The notes under the pieces are model-generated. The model was given only the letters and a program-made list of their open reading frames with translations, was not told the origin of the DNA and made no database searches. A DNA stretch of 64,000 nt from assembly GCF_013201825.1 (NCBI RefSeq), contig NZ_CP053836.1, positions 310,001 to 374,000 of the forward strand, read 5' to 3'. Positions 8,740 through 17,868 of the stretch are shown here, piece by piece (position 1 is the first letter of the stretch; the number at the start of each line of letters is the position of its first letter). The translations under genes and the position numbers were made by a program. This DNA is from Halarcobacter ebronensis. GTDB lineage: Bacteria > Campylobacterota > Campylobacteria > Campylobacterales > Arcobacteraceae.

Positions 8740-10344
8740 ATGAAAATATTATTTACATTGCTTTTGTCTTTTTCACTTTTATACTCTTATGTGGGAAATA
8801 AAATAATTTCATTACAATTAAATTGGAAAAATCAGTTTCAATTTGCTGGATATATAATGGCAAAGGAGTTGGGATATTATAATGATGTAAAACTTGATGT
8901 TAGACTAATAGAATTTTCAAGAGGGCGTGACGCAATAGAACTTCTGAAAAGTGGTGATATAGAGTTTGCAATTGGGCGTCCATCTTTAATGATTGATAAA
9001 AGTAAGGGAGAAGATCTTGTTGCATTAGGAGCAATTTTTCAGCACTCTCCAATGGTTTTATTAACAAGAGATAGTGTAGATATAAATGATATTACTGATC
9101 TTAAAAACAGAAAAGTAATGATTACAAATGATGCAAAAATTTCAGCCTCTTTAATAGCAATGTTTATCTCAAATAATATACAACTAAAAGATATAAAAAT
9201 ACAAGAACACAGTTTTAATATACAAGATTTAATAGATAAAAAAACTGATGCAATGGCATCATATATTTCAAATGAACCAATAGTGCTAAAAAATAGAGGA
9301 ATAAATTATAAAATATTTAATCCAAGAGATTATGGATTTGATTTTTATGAAGATATCCTTTTTACTTCCTCTTTATATCTTGAAAATAATCCCCAAATAG
9401 TAAAAGATTTTTATGAAGCCACAATAAAAGGTTGGAAATATGCTTTTGATAATATTAGAAAAAGTGCAACTGTAATATATGAAAAATATAATACACAGAA
9501 AAAATCATTGAAGAGTTTAATAGAAGAGGGATATTCTTTAAAAGAGTATGCAATTGATAATGATATAAATAAAATAGGACATTTAGATAAAAGAAGATTA
9601 GAAAAGATTTGTGATGTTTATAAAATAATTGGACTTTTAGATTCTGAAGTTGATATTGATAGTTTTGTATATAAAAATAATAATTATGACGTTATTGAGT
9701 TGGAGTTAAGTAATAATCAAATCTATTTATATATCTTCTATTTTTTAATTATTTTTGGACTCTTAACTCTACTAATCATTTATTATATAATAAGAAAAAG
9801 ATGGCTTATTCCTACTGCAACACTAGATGATGTTATAGAGACAAAAACTAATCAGTTAAAAGAGGAGAGTATTACGGACTCTTTGACTGAAGTTAAAAAT
9901 AGAAAAGCCTACAACGAAAAAATAAAAGAGCTTCTAAATACAAAAAAGAGACATAGCACTCCTTTTTGTTTAGTCTCAATTGATATAGATGATTTTAAAA
10001 AGATAAATGATGAATTTGGACATGATATAGGTGATGAGGTTTTAATAAAATTTTGTAGATTAGTTGAAATGCATCTAAGAGCCAATGATACAATATTTAG
10101 AGTTGGAGGAGAAGAGTTTATGATTTTATTGCCAAATACAGATATTGAAAATGGTCATAAAGTTTGTAAAAAACTTTTACTTTGTACTCAAGAATCTTTG
10201 TTGGTTGAAGAGAAAAAAAATGTTACAGTAAGTGTTGGTTTGGTAGAGGTTAAAGAAGATGATACAGAAGAGAGCATATATAAAAGAGTAGATATTCTTT
10301 TATATAAATCAAAAAGAAATGGTAAAAATCAGATAAGCTTTTAA
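8740..10344 (+). CDS. Periplasmic NMT1/THI5-like sensor with C-terminal GGDEF diguanylate cyclase
   Basis: This 534-residue fusion protein has a signal peptide/anchor (residues 1-16). A periplasmic substrate-binding domain of the NMT1/THI5 class follows (about 20-310, with LQLNWKNQFQFAGYIMAKELGYY and the GRD/S-type ligand loop near 62). One membrane helix (about 325-348) leads to a cytoplasmic GGDEF domain. The active site is GGEEF (456-460). The inhibitory I-site RAND (447-450) lies exactly five residues before it, so product inhibition by c-di-GMP is expected. It probably makes c-di-GMP in response to a pyrimidine-like or other small periplasmic ligand. No ABC permease or ATPase is adjacent, so the binding domain was recruited for sensing rather than transport. 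Confidence 0.9.
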   Translation: MKILFTLLLSFSLLYSYVGNKIISLQLNWKNQFQFAGYIMAKELGYYNDVKLDVRLIEFSRGRDAIELLKSGDIEFAIGRPSLMIDKSKGEDLVALGAIFQHSPMVLLTRDSVDINDITDLKNRKVMITNDAKISASLIAMFISNNIQLKDIKIQEHSFNIQDLIDKKTDAMASYISNEPIVLKNRGINYKIFNPRDYGFDFYEDILFTSSLYLENNPQIVKDFYEATIKGWKYAFDNIRKSATVIYEKYNTQKKSLKSLIEEGYSLKEYAIDNDINKIGHLDKRRLEKICDVYKIIGLLDSEVDIDSFVYKNNNYDVIELELSNNQIYLYIFYFLIIFGLLTLLIIYYIIRKRWLIPTATLDDVIETKTNQLKEESITDSLTEVKNRKAYNEKIKELLNTKKRHSTPFCLVSIDIDDFKKINDEFGHDIGDEVLIKFCRLVEMHLRANDTIFRVGGEEFMILLPNTDIENGHKVCKKLLLCTQESLLVEEKKNVTVSVGLVEVKEDDTEESIYKRVDILLYKSKRNGKNQISF

Positions 10345-10358
10345 AATAGATTTTTAAA

Positions 10359-10380
10359 TTATTTCATAAATAACTTTTTT
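10359..10380 (+). terminator. Weak AT-only hairpin with T tract
   Basis: TTATTT-CAT-AAATAA is followed by CTTTTTT, 14 bases after the cyclase stop. The stem has only six A-T pairs, so termination would be weak. Confidence 0.3.
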
Positions 10381-10449
10381 AGTCTTTTTTAAGTATCATA
10401 GGCTAGACTTACATAAACTACAACAAAAAAATGCTTAAAAGAGGTATAT

Positions 10450-11646
10450 ATGAATGAATCTTTTTTAAAAAATATTACTATTTTAATTGCTGAAGATAAT
10501 GAAGATGATTTGCAGATACTAGTCTCAACATTAAAAAAATACTTTAATAAAATATTTACTGCAAGTAATGGTTTGGAAGCATTAAAAATTTATAGAGAAA
10601 ATCAAGATATTGACATTATTATTTCAAAAATACAAATGGAAAAAATGAATGGCATAGATCTTCTAAAATCTATTAGATTCACAAATTTATATATTCCTTT
10701 TATAATAATATCTGCAAAAATTGATAATGATATATTATTAGAAGCAATAAACTTAAATGTTAGTTCATATATATTAAAGCCGATTGATATAAAAACTCTT
10801 TTAGAAAAAATTGATATTTTATGTGAAAAGAAATATTTTGAATTTAGATTAGAGAGAAAACAAGAGGAACTTAATAACTATATCTCATCTGTTGATAAAG
10901 TTGCTGTTGTTTTCAAATTGAAGAGAGACGGAACTATTACATATATGAATGACTCAATGTGTGAAATAAGTGGATATAACAAAGAGGAGATAGGAAAGCT
11001 TAATTTTAATGATATTATTCATCCAGACATTCCAAAAATATATATAGAAGATAGTTGGTCAAAGATTGAAAAGGGCGATATTTGGAGAGGTAATACAAAA
11101 TTTATCTCTAAAAAAAATGAAGTTTTTTATTTAAATAGTTCAATATTCAAAAACTCAGAAGGGGAAGATGAATATACTACTGTAGCTTTTTTAACAACAA
11201 AAGAGAATCTTGAAAAAAGAGATTTTCATAGAAAAGTATTATTAAGTATCAAAGAGTTTAACCTAAGAGAGCATAGATATAAAGAGGAGATTAGAGCTTT
11301 AAGGGAAGAACTTGCTGCTATAAATATAACAAGTTATGAAAGTAAATTAGTCTCACTAAAACAGAAGATGGCAAATTGTGAAGCCCAACTAAAAAGTTAT
11401 GAAAATAGACTTCATGAAGATGAAAAAAAATATAAAGCTATGTTGGAAACTAAAAAGTTAGAGATAAATAAATATGTAGATTTAATACAAGTTGAAAAAG
11501 TAAAAAATCAAAAAAATGAAGAGGAAAAAAGAAAATTTATTGAAGAGATGGAGATAGTAAAAGCAATAAATGAAAAGCAAGAAGATGAGATAAAAAAATT
11601 GACTAGAAAAGTTGAAGAGATGAGAAAAGAGATTTGGAAAAACTAA
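10450..11646 (+). CDS. Receiver-PAS-coiled-coil protein with the phospho-acceptor Asp replaced by Lys
   Basis: This 398-residue cytoplasmic protein has three parts. The first is a CheY-like receiver (residues 8-125) with the acidic pair E15/D16, the S/T of IIISAK and the conserved lysine of YILKPI. The second is a PAS domain (about 140-260, with [20 protein letters not shown]). The third is a long charged coiled coil (about 270-398). At the phosphorylation site the usual D-x-x-M-P reads K60-I-Q-M-E. The codon AAA at 10627-10629 is unambiguous, so normal aspartyl phosphorylation is impossible. There is no DNA-binding, GGDEF, kinase or other output domain. It probably works as a phosphorylation-independent adaptor or scaffold. 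It follows the NMT1-GGDEF gene and its end overlaps the convergent sodium channel gene by 4 bases. Confidence 0.85.
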   Translation: MNESFLKNITILIAEDNEDDLQILVSTLKKYFNKIFTASNGLEALKIYRENQDIDIIISKIQMEKMNGIDLLKSIRFTNLYIPFIIISAKIDNDILLEAINLNVSSYILKPIDIKTLLEKIDILCEKKYFEFRLERKQEELNNYISSVDKVAVVFKLKRDGTITYMNDSMCEISGYNKEEIGKLNFNDIIHPDIPKIYIEDSWSKIEKGDIWRGNTKFISKKNEVFYLNSSIFKNSEGEDEYTTVAFLTTKENLEKRDFHRKVLLSIKEFNLREHRYKEEIRALREELAAINITSYESKLVSLKQKMANCEAQLKSYENRLHEDEKKYKAMLETKKLEINKYVDLIQVEKVKNQKNEEEKRKFIEEMEIVKAINEKQEDEIKKLTRKVEEMRKEIWKN

Positions 11647-12446
11647 TCTCTTTTTTTGTTTATAAGAAATTCTTTTAACTCTTTAATCTCGCTTTTTAAC
11701 TCTTTAATTTCATCATGAATAGAGTTTTCACTCCCTTTTACTTCAGTTATAATATTACTCTCTTCCTCAGTTTTTAGTACGGCCATTGCATCTACAATCA
11801 CTGCAACAATTAAATTTATCATTACAAAAGTTGCCAAAAAAATAAAAGGGATAAAAAAGAGCCAAGCATAAGGGTGTTGTTCCATTACAGGTCTTACTAT
11901 TCCCATTGACCAAGACTCCAAAGTCATAACTTGAAATAGAGTATAAAAAGAGTCTCCTAACGTTCCAAACCACTCAGGAAAGTTTTCTCCATAAAGATTT
12001 GTTGCCATAATTGCAAAGATGTAAAAGATAAGGGACATTAAAGCCATAATTGAAAGCATTCCAGGAATTACACTTAAAAGTGCAGAGACTATTTTTCTCA
12101 TTTGAGGAACTACTGTTATTAGTCTAAAAAGCCTAAAAACTCTTAAGATTCTAAAGATTGCAAAACTCTCATTTGCGGGAAAAAGTGAGATTAAAACAAT
12201 AAAGAAATCAAACAGTGACCAAGGGTCTTTAAAAAAAGAGACTCTATATACAAATATTCTAAGGGCAATCTCCAAAGTAAATATTGCAATAACAAATTTA
12301 TCAAAAGTTAGAATAAAACTAGAATAAGAAGACATTATTGTTTTAGAAGTCTCTAATCCCATAGAGATTCCATTTAAAATTATCAATCCAATGATAAAAC
12401 TTTGAAACTGTGATGATTTTACAAGAGATTCAATGCTTCTATACAT
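11643..12446 (-). CDS. Bacterial voltage-gated sodium channel, NavAb-like
   Basis: This 267-residue, six-helix channel subunit would form homotetramers in the inner membrane. The S4 voltage sensor has arginines at 99, 102, 105 and 108 ([12 protein letters not shown]). The selectivity filter is TLESWS at 175-180 with Glu177. S6 (about 200-222) ends in VDAMAVL and is followed by a C-terminal coiled coil (about 240-264). From memory these positions coincide with the structurally solved Arcobacter butzleri NavAb, including E177 and the four S4 arginines, so orthology is very likely. It selects Na+ and opens on depolarisation. It is transcribed divergently from the HD-GYP regulator and its 3' end overlaps the convergent gene by 4 bases. 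Possible links to motility or pH homeostasis are known for relatives such as Bacillus NaVBP but are not shown here. Confidence 0.95.
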   Translation of the reverse strand: MYRSIESLVKSSQFQSFIIGLIILNGISMGLETSKTIMSSYSSFILTFDKFVIAIFTLEIALRIFVYRVSFFKDPWSLFDFFIVLISLFPANESFAIFRILRVFRLFRLITVVPQMRKIVSALLSVIPGMLSIMALMSLIFYIFAIMATNLYGENFPEWFGTLGDSFYTLFQVMTLESWSMGIVRPVMEQHPYAWLFFIPFIFLATFVMINLIVAVIVDAMAVLKTEEESNIITEVKGSENSIHDEIKELKSEIKELKEFLINKKRD

Positions 12447-12587
12447 TTATAAATATCCTTTTTTTCTGCAATTATACTAATAAAATAGATATTTTTGAGC
12501 TTAAATAGTTATAATTTTTATACTAATTAGTTTAAGCACTTTAAGAAGAATAATTATAAAATGTAAACTAACTATAACAAAGGCAAA

Positions 12588-13637
12588 ATGATGCAATTTG
12601 GTGATATGACGATAGTTTCTATAGATGATAATGAAAATAATCTTTATCTTATAGAAGCAATATGTTCAGAAATGAATCTATCTGTAATAAGTTTTTCAGA
12701 ATCATTGGAAGCTTTAATGTATGTATTGAAAAATAAAGTTGATTTGATAATTACAGATTATATGATGCCAACTTTAAATGGACTTGAGTTTATTAAAGAG
12801 TATAGAAACAGTAATAAAGTGGTACCTATTATTATGATAACAGCAGCTGGGGATGATGAAAGAATTCATAAAGAGGCTTTTGAGTTAGGAGCAAATGATT
12901 TTTTAAATAAACCAATAAATAGCGTAGTTTTTCAAGCAAGAGTATTAAATCTTTTGAGTAATTATAGAAATAGAATTTTGCTTGAAAATAAGGCAAAATT
13001 TTTAGAAGATGAGGTTCAAAAAGCAACAGAAAGATTAATAAATAGAGAGCATGAAACATTACAAATCTTAGGGAAAACAGCTGAATATAAAGATCCTGAA
13101 ACAGCATCTCATGTGGCAAGAGTCTCTAACTATAGTAAACTTTTGGCAAAAGAGTATGGACTTTCAGAAGAGGAACAAGAGATTATTTTTTATGCAGCAC
13201 CTTTTCATGACTTAGGTAAAGTTGGAATAGAAGATAAAATACTTTTAAAACCTGCAAAGTTAGATGAAGATGAGTTTGAGATTATGAAAACACATGCCCA
13301 AATAGGGTATGAAATTTTAAAAGATTCCCAAAGTGAATATTTAAAAGCTGGAGCTATTATTGCTTTGAATCACCATGAGAAATATAATGGTAAAGGGTAT
13401 CCAAAAGGGTTAAAAGGTGAAGATATACATATTTATGGGAGGATTGTTGCAATTGCTGATGTTTTTGATGCACTAACCTCTATAAGACCCTATAAAAGAG
13501 CTTGGAGCTTTAATGAAGCTGTTGAGTTTTTAAAAGAGGAGAAAGGTAGGCATTTTGATCCTAAAATGGTAGATATTTTTATAAATAATTTAGACAAAAT
13601 TGAAAATATTTACAACTCTTTTAAAGAGGATGTGTAA
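12588..13637 (+). CDS. Response regulator with HD-GYP cyclic-di-GMP phosphodiesterase output
   Basis: This 349-residue protein has an N-terminal receiver domain (residues 7-125) with phospho-acceptor D57 in IITDYMMPTLNG and lysine in FLNKPI. A short helical linker follows. The HD-GYP domain (about 155-345) shows metal ligands H207/D208 (FHDLGKVG), H236 (KTHA), H262/H263 (NHHE) and the GYP motif at 270-272. Such proteins hydrolyse c-di-GMP to pGpG/GMP, opposing the GGDEF cyclases at 8740 and 24398. No cognate kinase is adjacent. The orphan kinases at 20627 and 25871 are possible partners, which is inference only. Two ATGs are adjacent at the start; ATG 12588 gives the longest reading. Confidence 0.92.
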   Translation: MMQFGDMTIVSIDDNENNLYLIEAICSEMNLSVISFSESLEALMYVLKNKVDLIITDYMMPTLNGLEFIKEYRNSNKVVPIIMITAAGDDERIHKEAFELGANDFLNKPINSVVFQARVLNLLSNYRNRILLENKAKFLEDEVQKATERLINREHETLQILGKTAEYKDPETASHVARVSNYSKLLAKEYGLSEEEQEIIFYAAPFHDLGKVGIEDKILLKPAKLDEDEFEIMKTHAQIGYEILKDSQSEYLKAGAIIALNHHEKYNGKGYPKGLKGEDIHIYGRIVAIADVFDALTSIRPYKRAWSFNEAVEFLKEEKGRHFDPKMVDIFINNLDKIENIYNSFKEDV

Positions 13638-13664
13638 AGTTACCAAACTTTAATCAAAAATTTT

Positions 13665-13670
13665 TATAAT
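13665..13670 (+). promoter_or_regulatory. -10 element (TATAAT) before the GH15/phosphorylase-kinase-like gene
   Basis: TATAAT preceded by a T run lies 24 bases upstream of ATG 13694. A ribosome binding site (AAAGGAAGA, 13680-13688) lies between them. It would start the two-gene transcript with glucokinase. Confidence 0.55.
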
Positions 13671-13693
13671 CTCTTGTAGTAAAGGAAGAATAT

Positions 13694-16600
13694 ATGAACA
13701 GTGAACTCTACGATAAGCTACAAAAGCACTTTATTGATGTTGAAAGAGATGTATTATCAAAACAAAATCCAATTACTGGACTACTTCCTGCAAGTACAGC
13801 AGTAAATGCACATGGAGACTACACTGATGCTTGGGTTAGAGATAATGTCTATAGTATTCTTTGTGTTTGGGGTTTAAGTTTAGCCTATAAAAAATATAAT
13901 CCTTCTGATTGTAAAACTTACTTATTATCTCAAAGTGTAGTTAAACTTATGCGTGGATTGCTTTTAGCTATGATGAGACAAAGAGATAAAGTTGAAAAGT
14001 TTAAATACACATCAAATCCTTTAGATGCACTTCATGCAAAGTATGGAACAAATACAGGGTTACCTGTTGTAGGCGATGATAAATGGGGACATCTTCAACT
14101 AGATGCTACCTCCTTATATGTTCTGATGTTAACACAAATGATTGCTTCAGGGTTAAATATTGTTTATACAATTGATGAAGTAAATTTTGTTCAAAATCTT
14201 GTTCACTATATTAGTAAAACCTACTGCATCCCAGATTTTGGAATATGGGAAAGAGGACACAAAATAAATACAGGAAGTACAGAGATTAACTGTAGTTCTG
14301 TTGGAATGGCAAAAGCAGCTTTAGAGGCAATAAACGGATTTAATCTTTTAGGAAATTATACAGGAAGTGAAGGAATAATTCATGTTATCTCAAGTGATAT
14401 TGCAAGATCAAAATTCACTTTAAGGGAGCTTTTACCACGGGAATCAAGCTCTAAAGAGAGCGATGGGGCACTTTTAAGTATTATAGGATATCCAGCTTAT
14501 GCTGTGGAAGATGTTGATTTAATAAAAAAGACAAAAAACAAGATACTAAAAAAACTTATGGGGAACTATGGGTGCAAAAGATTTTTATTAGATGGTCACC
14601 AAAGTTCTTTAGAAGATAGTTCAAGATTACATTATGAAAAGTCCGAACTAAGAGAGTTCAAAAATATTGAATCAGAGTGGCCTCTATTTTTTACATATCT
14701 ACTTTTAGACTCCCTTGTTCAAGGGGAAAAAGAGGAGGCAGTAGTTTGGCTTGAGAAACTTGAACCTCTATTTGTTGAAAAAGATGGTAAAAGACTTCTT
14801 CCAGAACTCTATTATGTGCCAAAAGAATTTATTGAAGAGGAGAAAAAAAATCCAGGAAGTCAAAAAAGAGTTCCAAATGAGAATATCCCTTTAGTATGGG
14901 CACAAAGTCTTTATTTGTTATCTAGTATGATTTTAGATGGCATTTTAGATGTAAATGATATTGATCCTGTTAACAGAAGAAAAAGAGTAGGACATAAGAG
15001 AAAAACCTATCCAATGGTTGCAATTCTTTCTGAAGATGAGTTTGTAAAACAGCAACTTCTAAATTATGGATTTAATACACAAACAATTGAGGAGTTAAAA
15101 CCTCTAAAAATTGCCCATGCTTCTGAATTATCTTCGGTACATAAATTATTAGGGAAAAATGAAAAATTGAGATTAACTGGTAAACCATCTTGGGTACCAC
15201 GTTCTATTACTACTTCAAGACTTCATATTTTAGCAGGTGAGTATGTAGTCTTTCTTCCATACTTTTTTAATCCAAAAGGTTTCTATTTTAGTAAAGACAA
15301 TATTCTTTTAGTTGAGCATTTTAGAGCTTCATTAAAATTTTTGTCAAGCTATTGGGACCAAGCAGGGCAGCCTATTCTTCCTTTTCTTGTTAAAGAGGAG
15401 ATGTTAGAAGTTGATCAAAAAGATGAAATTTTGAAACTTCTAAGTGAGTTACAAAGTGGTTATTCTGGCAATATAGAAGTCAAAGTCGGCTTTCTAGAAC
15501 AGCTTTTAACAACTGCAGGATTAGAAAGAATTGACAATCTTCACGGTTACAAAGTGGAGGATTTTAATTTTGATATTACAAATAGAACTTTTTATACTTC
15601 AAGTCTTTTAGAATGTGAAATATCAAAAACAATTAGACTAGAAGATATGCAAAAGTATGAGCAAGAAGAAGATAATAATTTAGTTGATAGCCTTATAAAA
15701 ACTATCTCTTTAAAAGAGAAAACCTATATTTTAGAGATTTTATATAGAAGACACAACTTAGAGTACGAGGTTCTAATTGAAGATAAAATGATATCTTTAG
15801 GTTCTTTAGCTCAACACTATTACGAGTATGCCACAGTGTGTCAAAATTGGGCAGTAATTAGAAAACTAAGTGATATTTTAAACTCATATGATGAAAGATT
15901 AGAAGATGCTGTCCTTGAGATAGTTATAAGGCAAAAAAGATTAGGTATAGGAAGAGCATATAGCGAAGGTGCTACTTTGTCAAAACCAGCTGATAATTAT
16001 ACTATTTTGGAGATGATTAAAAACTTCTCAGGAAAAAATTCGGCTGAAAGAGCATTAACCCAAGAACTTATTCTTCATTTAGGGCATTTAATAAGAGTTG
16101 AATCTCAACTTTTTGAGGGAATATTAACAATAAGAAGCTGGTATTTTGTACAGCTGTTAGTAAGTAATATTTGCAAAGATGAGCAAATACCTATTTCAAG
16201 TGGTTATGAAAGATTGATAAGTATGCCACCAAGTAGTATTTATAGTGATTTAAAAAAGATTTTATTTTCATTTTCATCTAAAGTTGAACAGATAAAAGAG
16301 CAAGAAAATCTTCTTGTTACTGGTATTACTAATTTAGATACAATTTTTACAAAACAGAAAATTGATGATAATTTAGATATTAAAGATTGGGCACAATATA
16401 GAAAAGATATTGGAATGATTTCTAAATTATCACATAGTTTTTATATTGGAATTTGGTATCTGTTACAGCAGTGTAAAGGTTTGGTTATTGGAGATAAATA
16501 TGACTCGAATAATAGAATAGGTTCTGAATCAACATTGGATACCACAGCAGGAGAGAGAAACTTTGAATTAAGGGTTGATTCTTTGCTTCAAAGTATTGAA

Positions 16601-16873
16601 GCTCCTGATTATAGACAGCTAAATTTAGAACTTTTACAAACATTGATAACAATCTTTGAAGAGAATCCTGATATTAGAGTTAATACAGATTTGCTACTTG
16701 ATGTTTTAATAGGTTATGCGGTAAAAATTGCGTGGCAAAAACTAAATGGTGAAGAGAATTATGATGAGCAAAAAGGACAAGCTTGGGAGTATTTTTATAA
16801 ACTTACACCCAAAGAGGCAAATGAGTATTTTATAGAATCTTTTATGTATTTGATAACTTTAGAGGAGAAATAA
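13694..16873 (+). CDS. Phosphorylase-kinase alpha/beta-like protein with GH15 glucoamylase-type domain
   Basis: This 1059-residue protein has no signal peptide and no membrane helices. The first 430 residues form an (alpha/alpha)6 GH15-type domain strikingly like the eukaryotic phosphorylase b kinase alpha/beta regulatory subunit. Visible motifs are NPITGLLPAS (25-34), DAWVRDNVYSI (45-55), VVKLMRGLL, KFKYTSNPLDALHAKYG, VVGDDKWGHLQLDATSL (125-141), IWERG with E186, NIESEWPLF (324-332) and PLVWAQSLYLLSSM. From memory, likeness to the animal protein continues into the region after 430, so it is not merely a shared glycosidase fold. Candidate catalytic acids are retained. It may hydrolyse or bind intracellular alpha-glucans. 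The coupled glucokinase gene (TAATG) supports release of glucose in the cytoplasm. A regulatory role on a phosphorylase is the alternative. Enzyme activity is unproven. Confidence 0.85.
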   Translation: MNSELYDKLQKHFIDVERDVLSKQNPITGLLPASTAVNAHGDYTDAWVRDNVYSILCVWGLSLAYKKYNPSDCKTYLLSQSVVKLMRGLLLAMMRQRDKVEKFKYTSNPLDALHAKYGTNTGLPVVGDDKWGHLQLDATSLYVLMLTQMIASGLNIVYTIDEVNFVQNLVHYISKTYCIPDFGIWERGHKINTGSTEINCSSVGMAKAALEAINGFNLLGNYTGSEGIIHVISSDIARSKFTLRELLPRESSSKESDGALLSIIGYPAYAVEDVDLIKKTKNKILKKLMGNYGCKRFLLDGHQSSLEDSSRLHYEKSELREFKNIESEWPLFFTYLLLDSLVQGEKEEAVVWLEKLEPLFVEKDGKRLLPELYYVPKEFIEEEKKNPGSQKRVPNENIPLVWAQSLYLLSSMILDGILDVNDIDPVNRRKRVGHKRKTYPMVAILSEDEFVKQQLLNYGFNTQTIEELKPLKIAHASELSSVHKLLGKNEKLRLTGKPSWVPRSITTSRLHILAGEYVVFLPYFFNPKGFYFSKDNILLVEHFRASLKFLSSYWDQAGQPILPFLVKEEMLEVDQKDEILKLLSELQSGYSGNIEVKVGFLEQLLTTAGLERIDNLHGYKVEDFNFDITNRTFYTSSLLECEISKTIRLEDMQKYEQEEDNNLVDSLIKTISLKEKTYILEILYRRHNLEYEVLIEDKMISLGSLAQHYYEYATVCQNWAVIRKLSDILNSYDERLEDAVLEIVIRQKRLGIGRAYSEGATLSKPADNYTILEMIKNFSGKNSAERALTQELILHLGHLIRVESQLFEGILTIRSWYFVQLLVSNICKDEQIPISSGYERLISMPPSSIYSDLKKILFSFSSKVEQIKEQENLLVTGITNLDTIFTKQKIDDNLDIKDWAQYRKDIGMISKLSHSFYIGIWYLLQQCKGLVIGDKYDSNNRIGSESTLDTTAGERNFELRVDSLLQSIEAPDYRQLNLELLQTLITIFEENPDIRVNTDLLLDVLIGYAVKIAWQKLNGEENYDEQKGQAWEYFYKLTPKEANEYFIESFMYLITLEEK

Positions 16874-17859
16874 TGATATTAGCTGGCGATATAGGTGGAA
16901 CCAAAACAAATTTAGCTCTATATAAAATAAAAGAGAACCAACCAATATTAGTCATAAAAGAGCAGTTTTCAAGCAAAAATTATGATAGCTTAATGCAAAT
17001 AATAAAAGAGTTTCATATAAAAAATGGTACTCCTTTAATCGAAGCAGTTTGCATAGGAATAGCAGGTCCAATTATAGAACAAAGATGTAAAACAACAAAC
17101 CTTCCTTGGCACATTAGTGCAAGTGAAATTATGGATTTTTTTAATACAAAAAAAGTAAGATTGTTAAATGATTTGGAAGCAACAGCTTATGGAATGTTAT
17201 ATTTAAAAGAAGAAGAGTTTGTTGAGTTAAATCCAAATGCAAAAAAACAAAAGGGTAATATTGCAGTAATTGCTGCTGGAACAGGCTTGGGCGAGGCAAT
17301 CTTATATTGGGATGGAGTCTCATATACTCCAATTGGAACAGAGGGTGGACATAGTGATTTTGCTCCTACAACTACAAAAGAGGATGAACTTCTTCTTTGG
17401 CTTAGAAAAAAATATCCTTCACATGTAAGTGTTGAGAGGGTAGCCTCAGGTATGGGAATTAGTAATATCTATGATTTTTTAGTAAGCAGTGGTTTTGCAA
17501 AAGAGCCTTCAAAAATTTTGAATATGAGTGAAGGAATGGACAAAGGTGCCATGATAAGCAAATGTGCCTTGGAAGATAAAGATATTTTGTGTCAAGAGAC
17601 ATTAAAACTCTTTATGGAAGTTTATGGTTCTGAAGCTGGTAACCTTGCACTAAAATCTTTCTCTTTGGGTGGAGTATTTATAGGTGGAGGAATAGCTCCC
17701 AAATTATTAACCATACTAAAAGAAGAGTATTTTTATAATAGATTTATTAGTAAAGGAAGATTTGAAAGTCTATTAAAAACAATCCCTCTAAAAGTCTCTT
17801 TAAATCAAGAAACAGCACTACTTGGTGCTGTAAGATTTGCCTTTGATAAACTAAGTTAA
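16873..17859 (+). CDS. glk: Glucokinase
   Basis: This 328-residue protein belongs to the bacterial Glk family (hexokinase/ASKHA fold). It has the N-terminal phosphate loop GDIGGTKTNLALY (5-17), GIAGPI, the sugar-binding LLNDLEATAYG, AAGTGLGEA and GTEGGHSDFAP. It phosphorylates free glucose with ATP in the cytoplasm. Its ATG shares one base with the stop of the phosphorylase-kinase-like gene, showing tight translational coupling and a joint pathway. That is notable because many Arcobacter relatives are described as not using sugars. The product could enter a pentose phosphate or Entner-Doudoroff route, or a storage cycle. None of those upper-pathway genes is in this window. Confidence 0.92.
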   Translation: MILAGDIGGTKTNLALYKIKENQPILVIKEQFSSKNYDSLMQIIKEFHIKNGTPLIEAVCIGIAGPIIEQRCKTTNLPWHISASEIMDFFNTKKVRLLNDLEATAYGMLYLKEEEFVELNPNAKKQKGNIAVIAAGTGLGEAILYWDGVSYTPIGTEGGHSDFAPTTTKEDELLLWLRKKYPSHVSVERVASGMGISNIYDFLVSSGFAKEPSKILNMSEGMDKGAMISKCALEDKDILCQETLKLFMEVYGSEAGNLALKSFSLGGVFIGGGIAPKLLTILKEEYFYNRFISKGRFESLLKTIPLKVSLNQETALLGAVRFAFDKLS

Positions 17860-17868
17860 GAGAGTATT

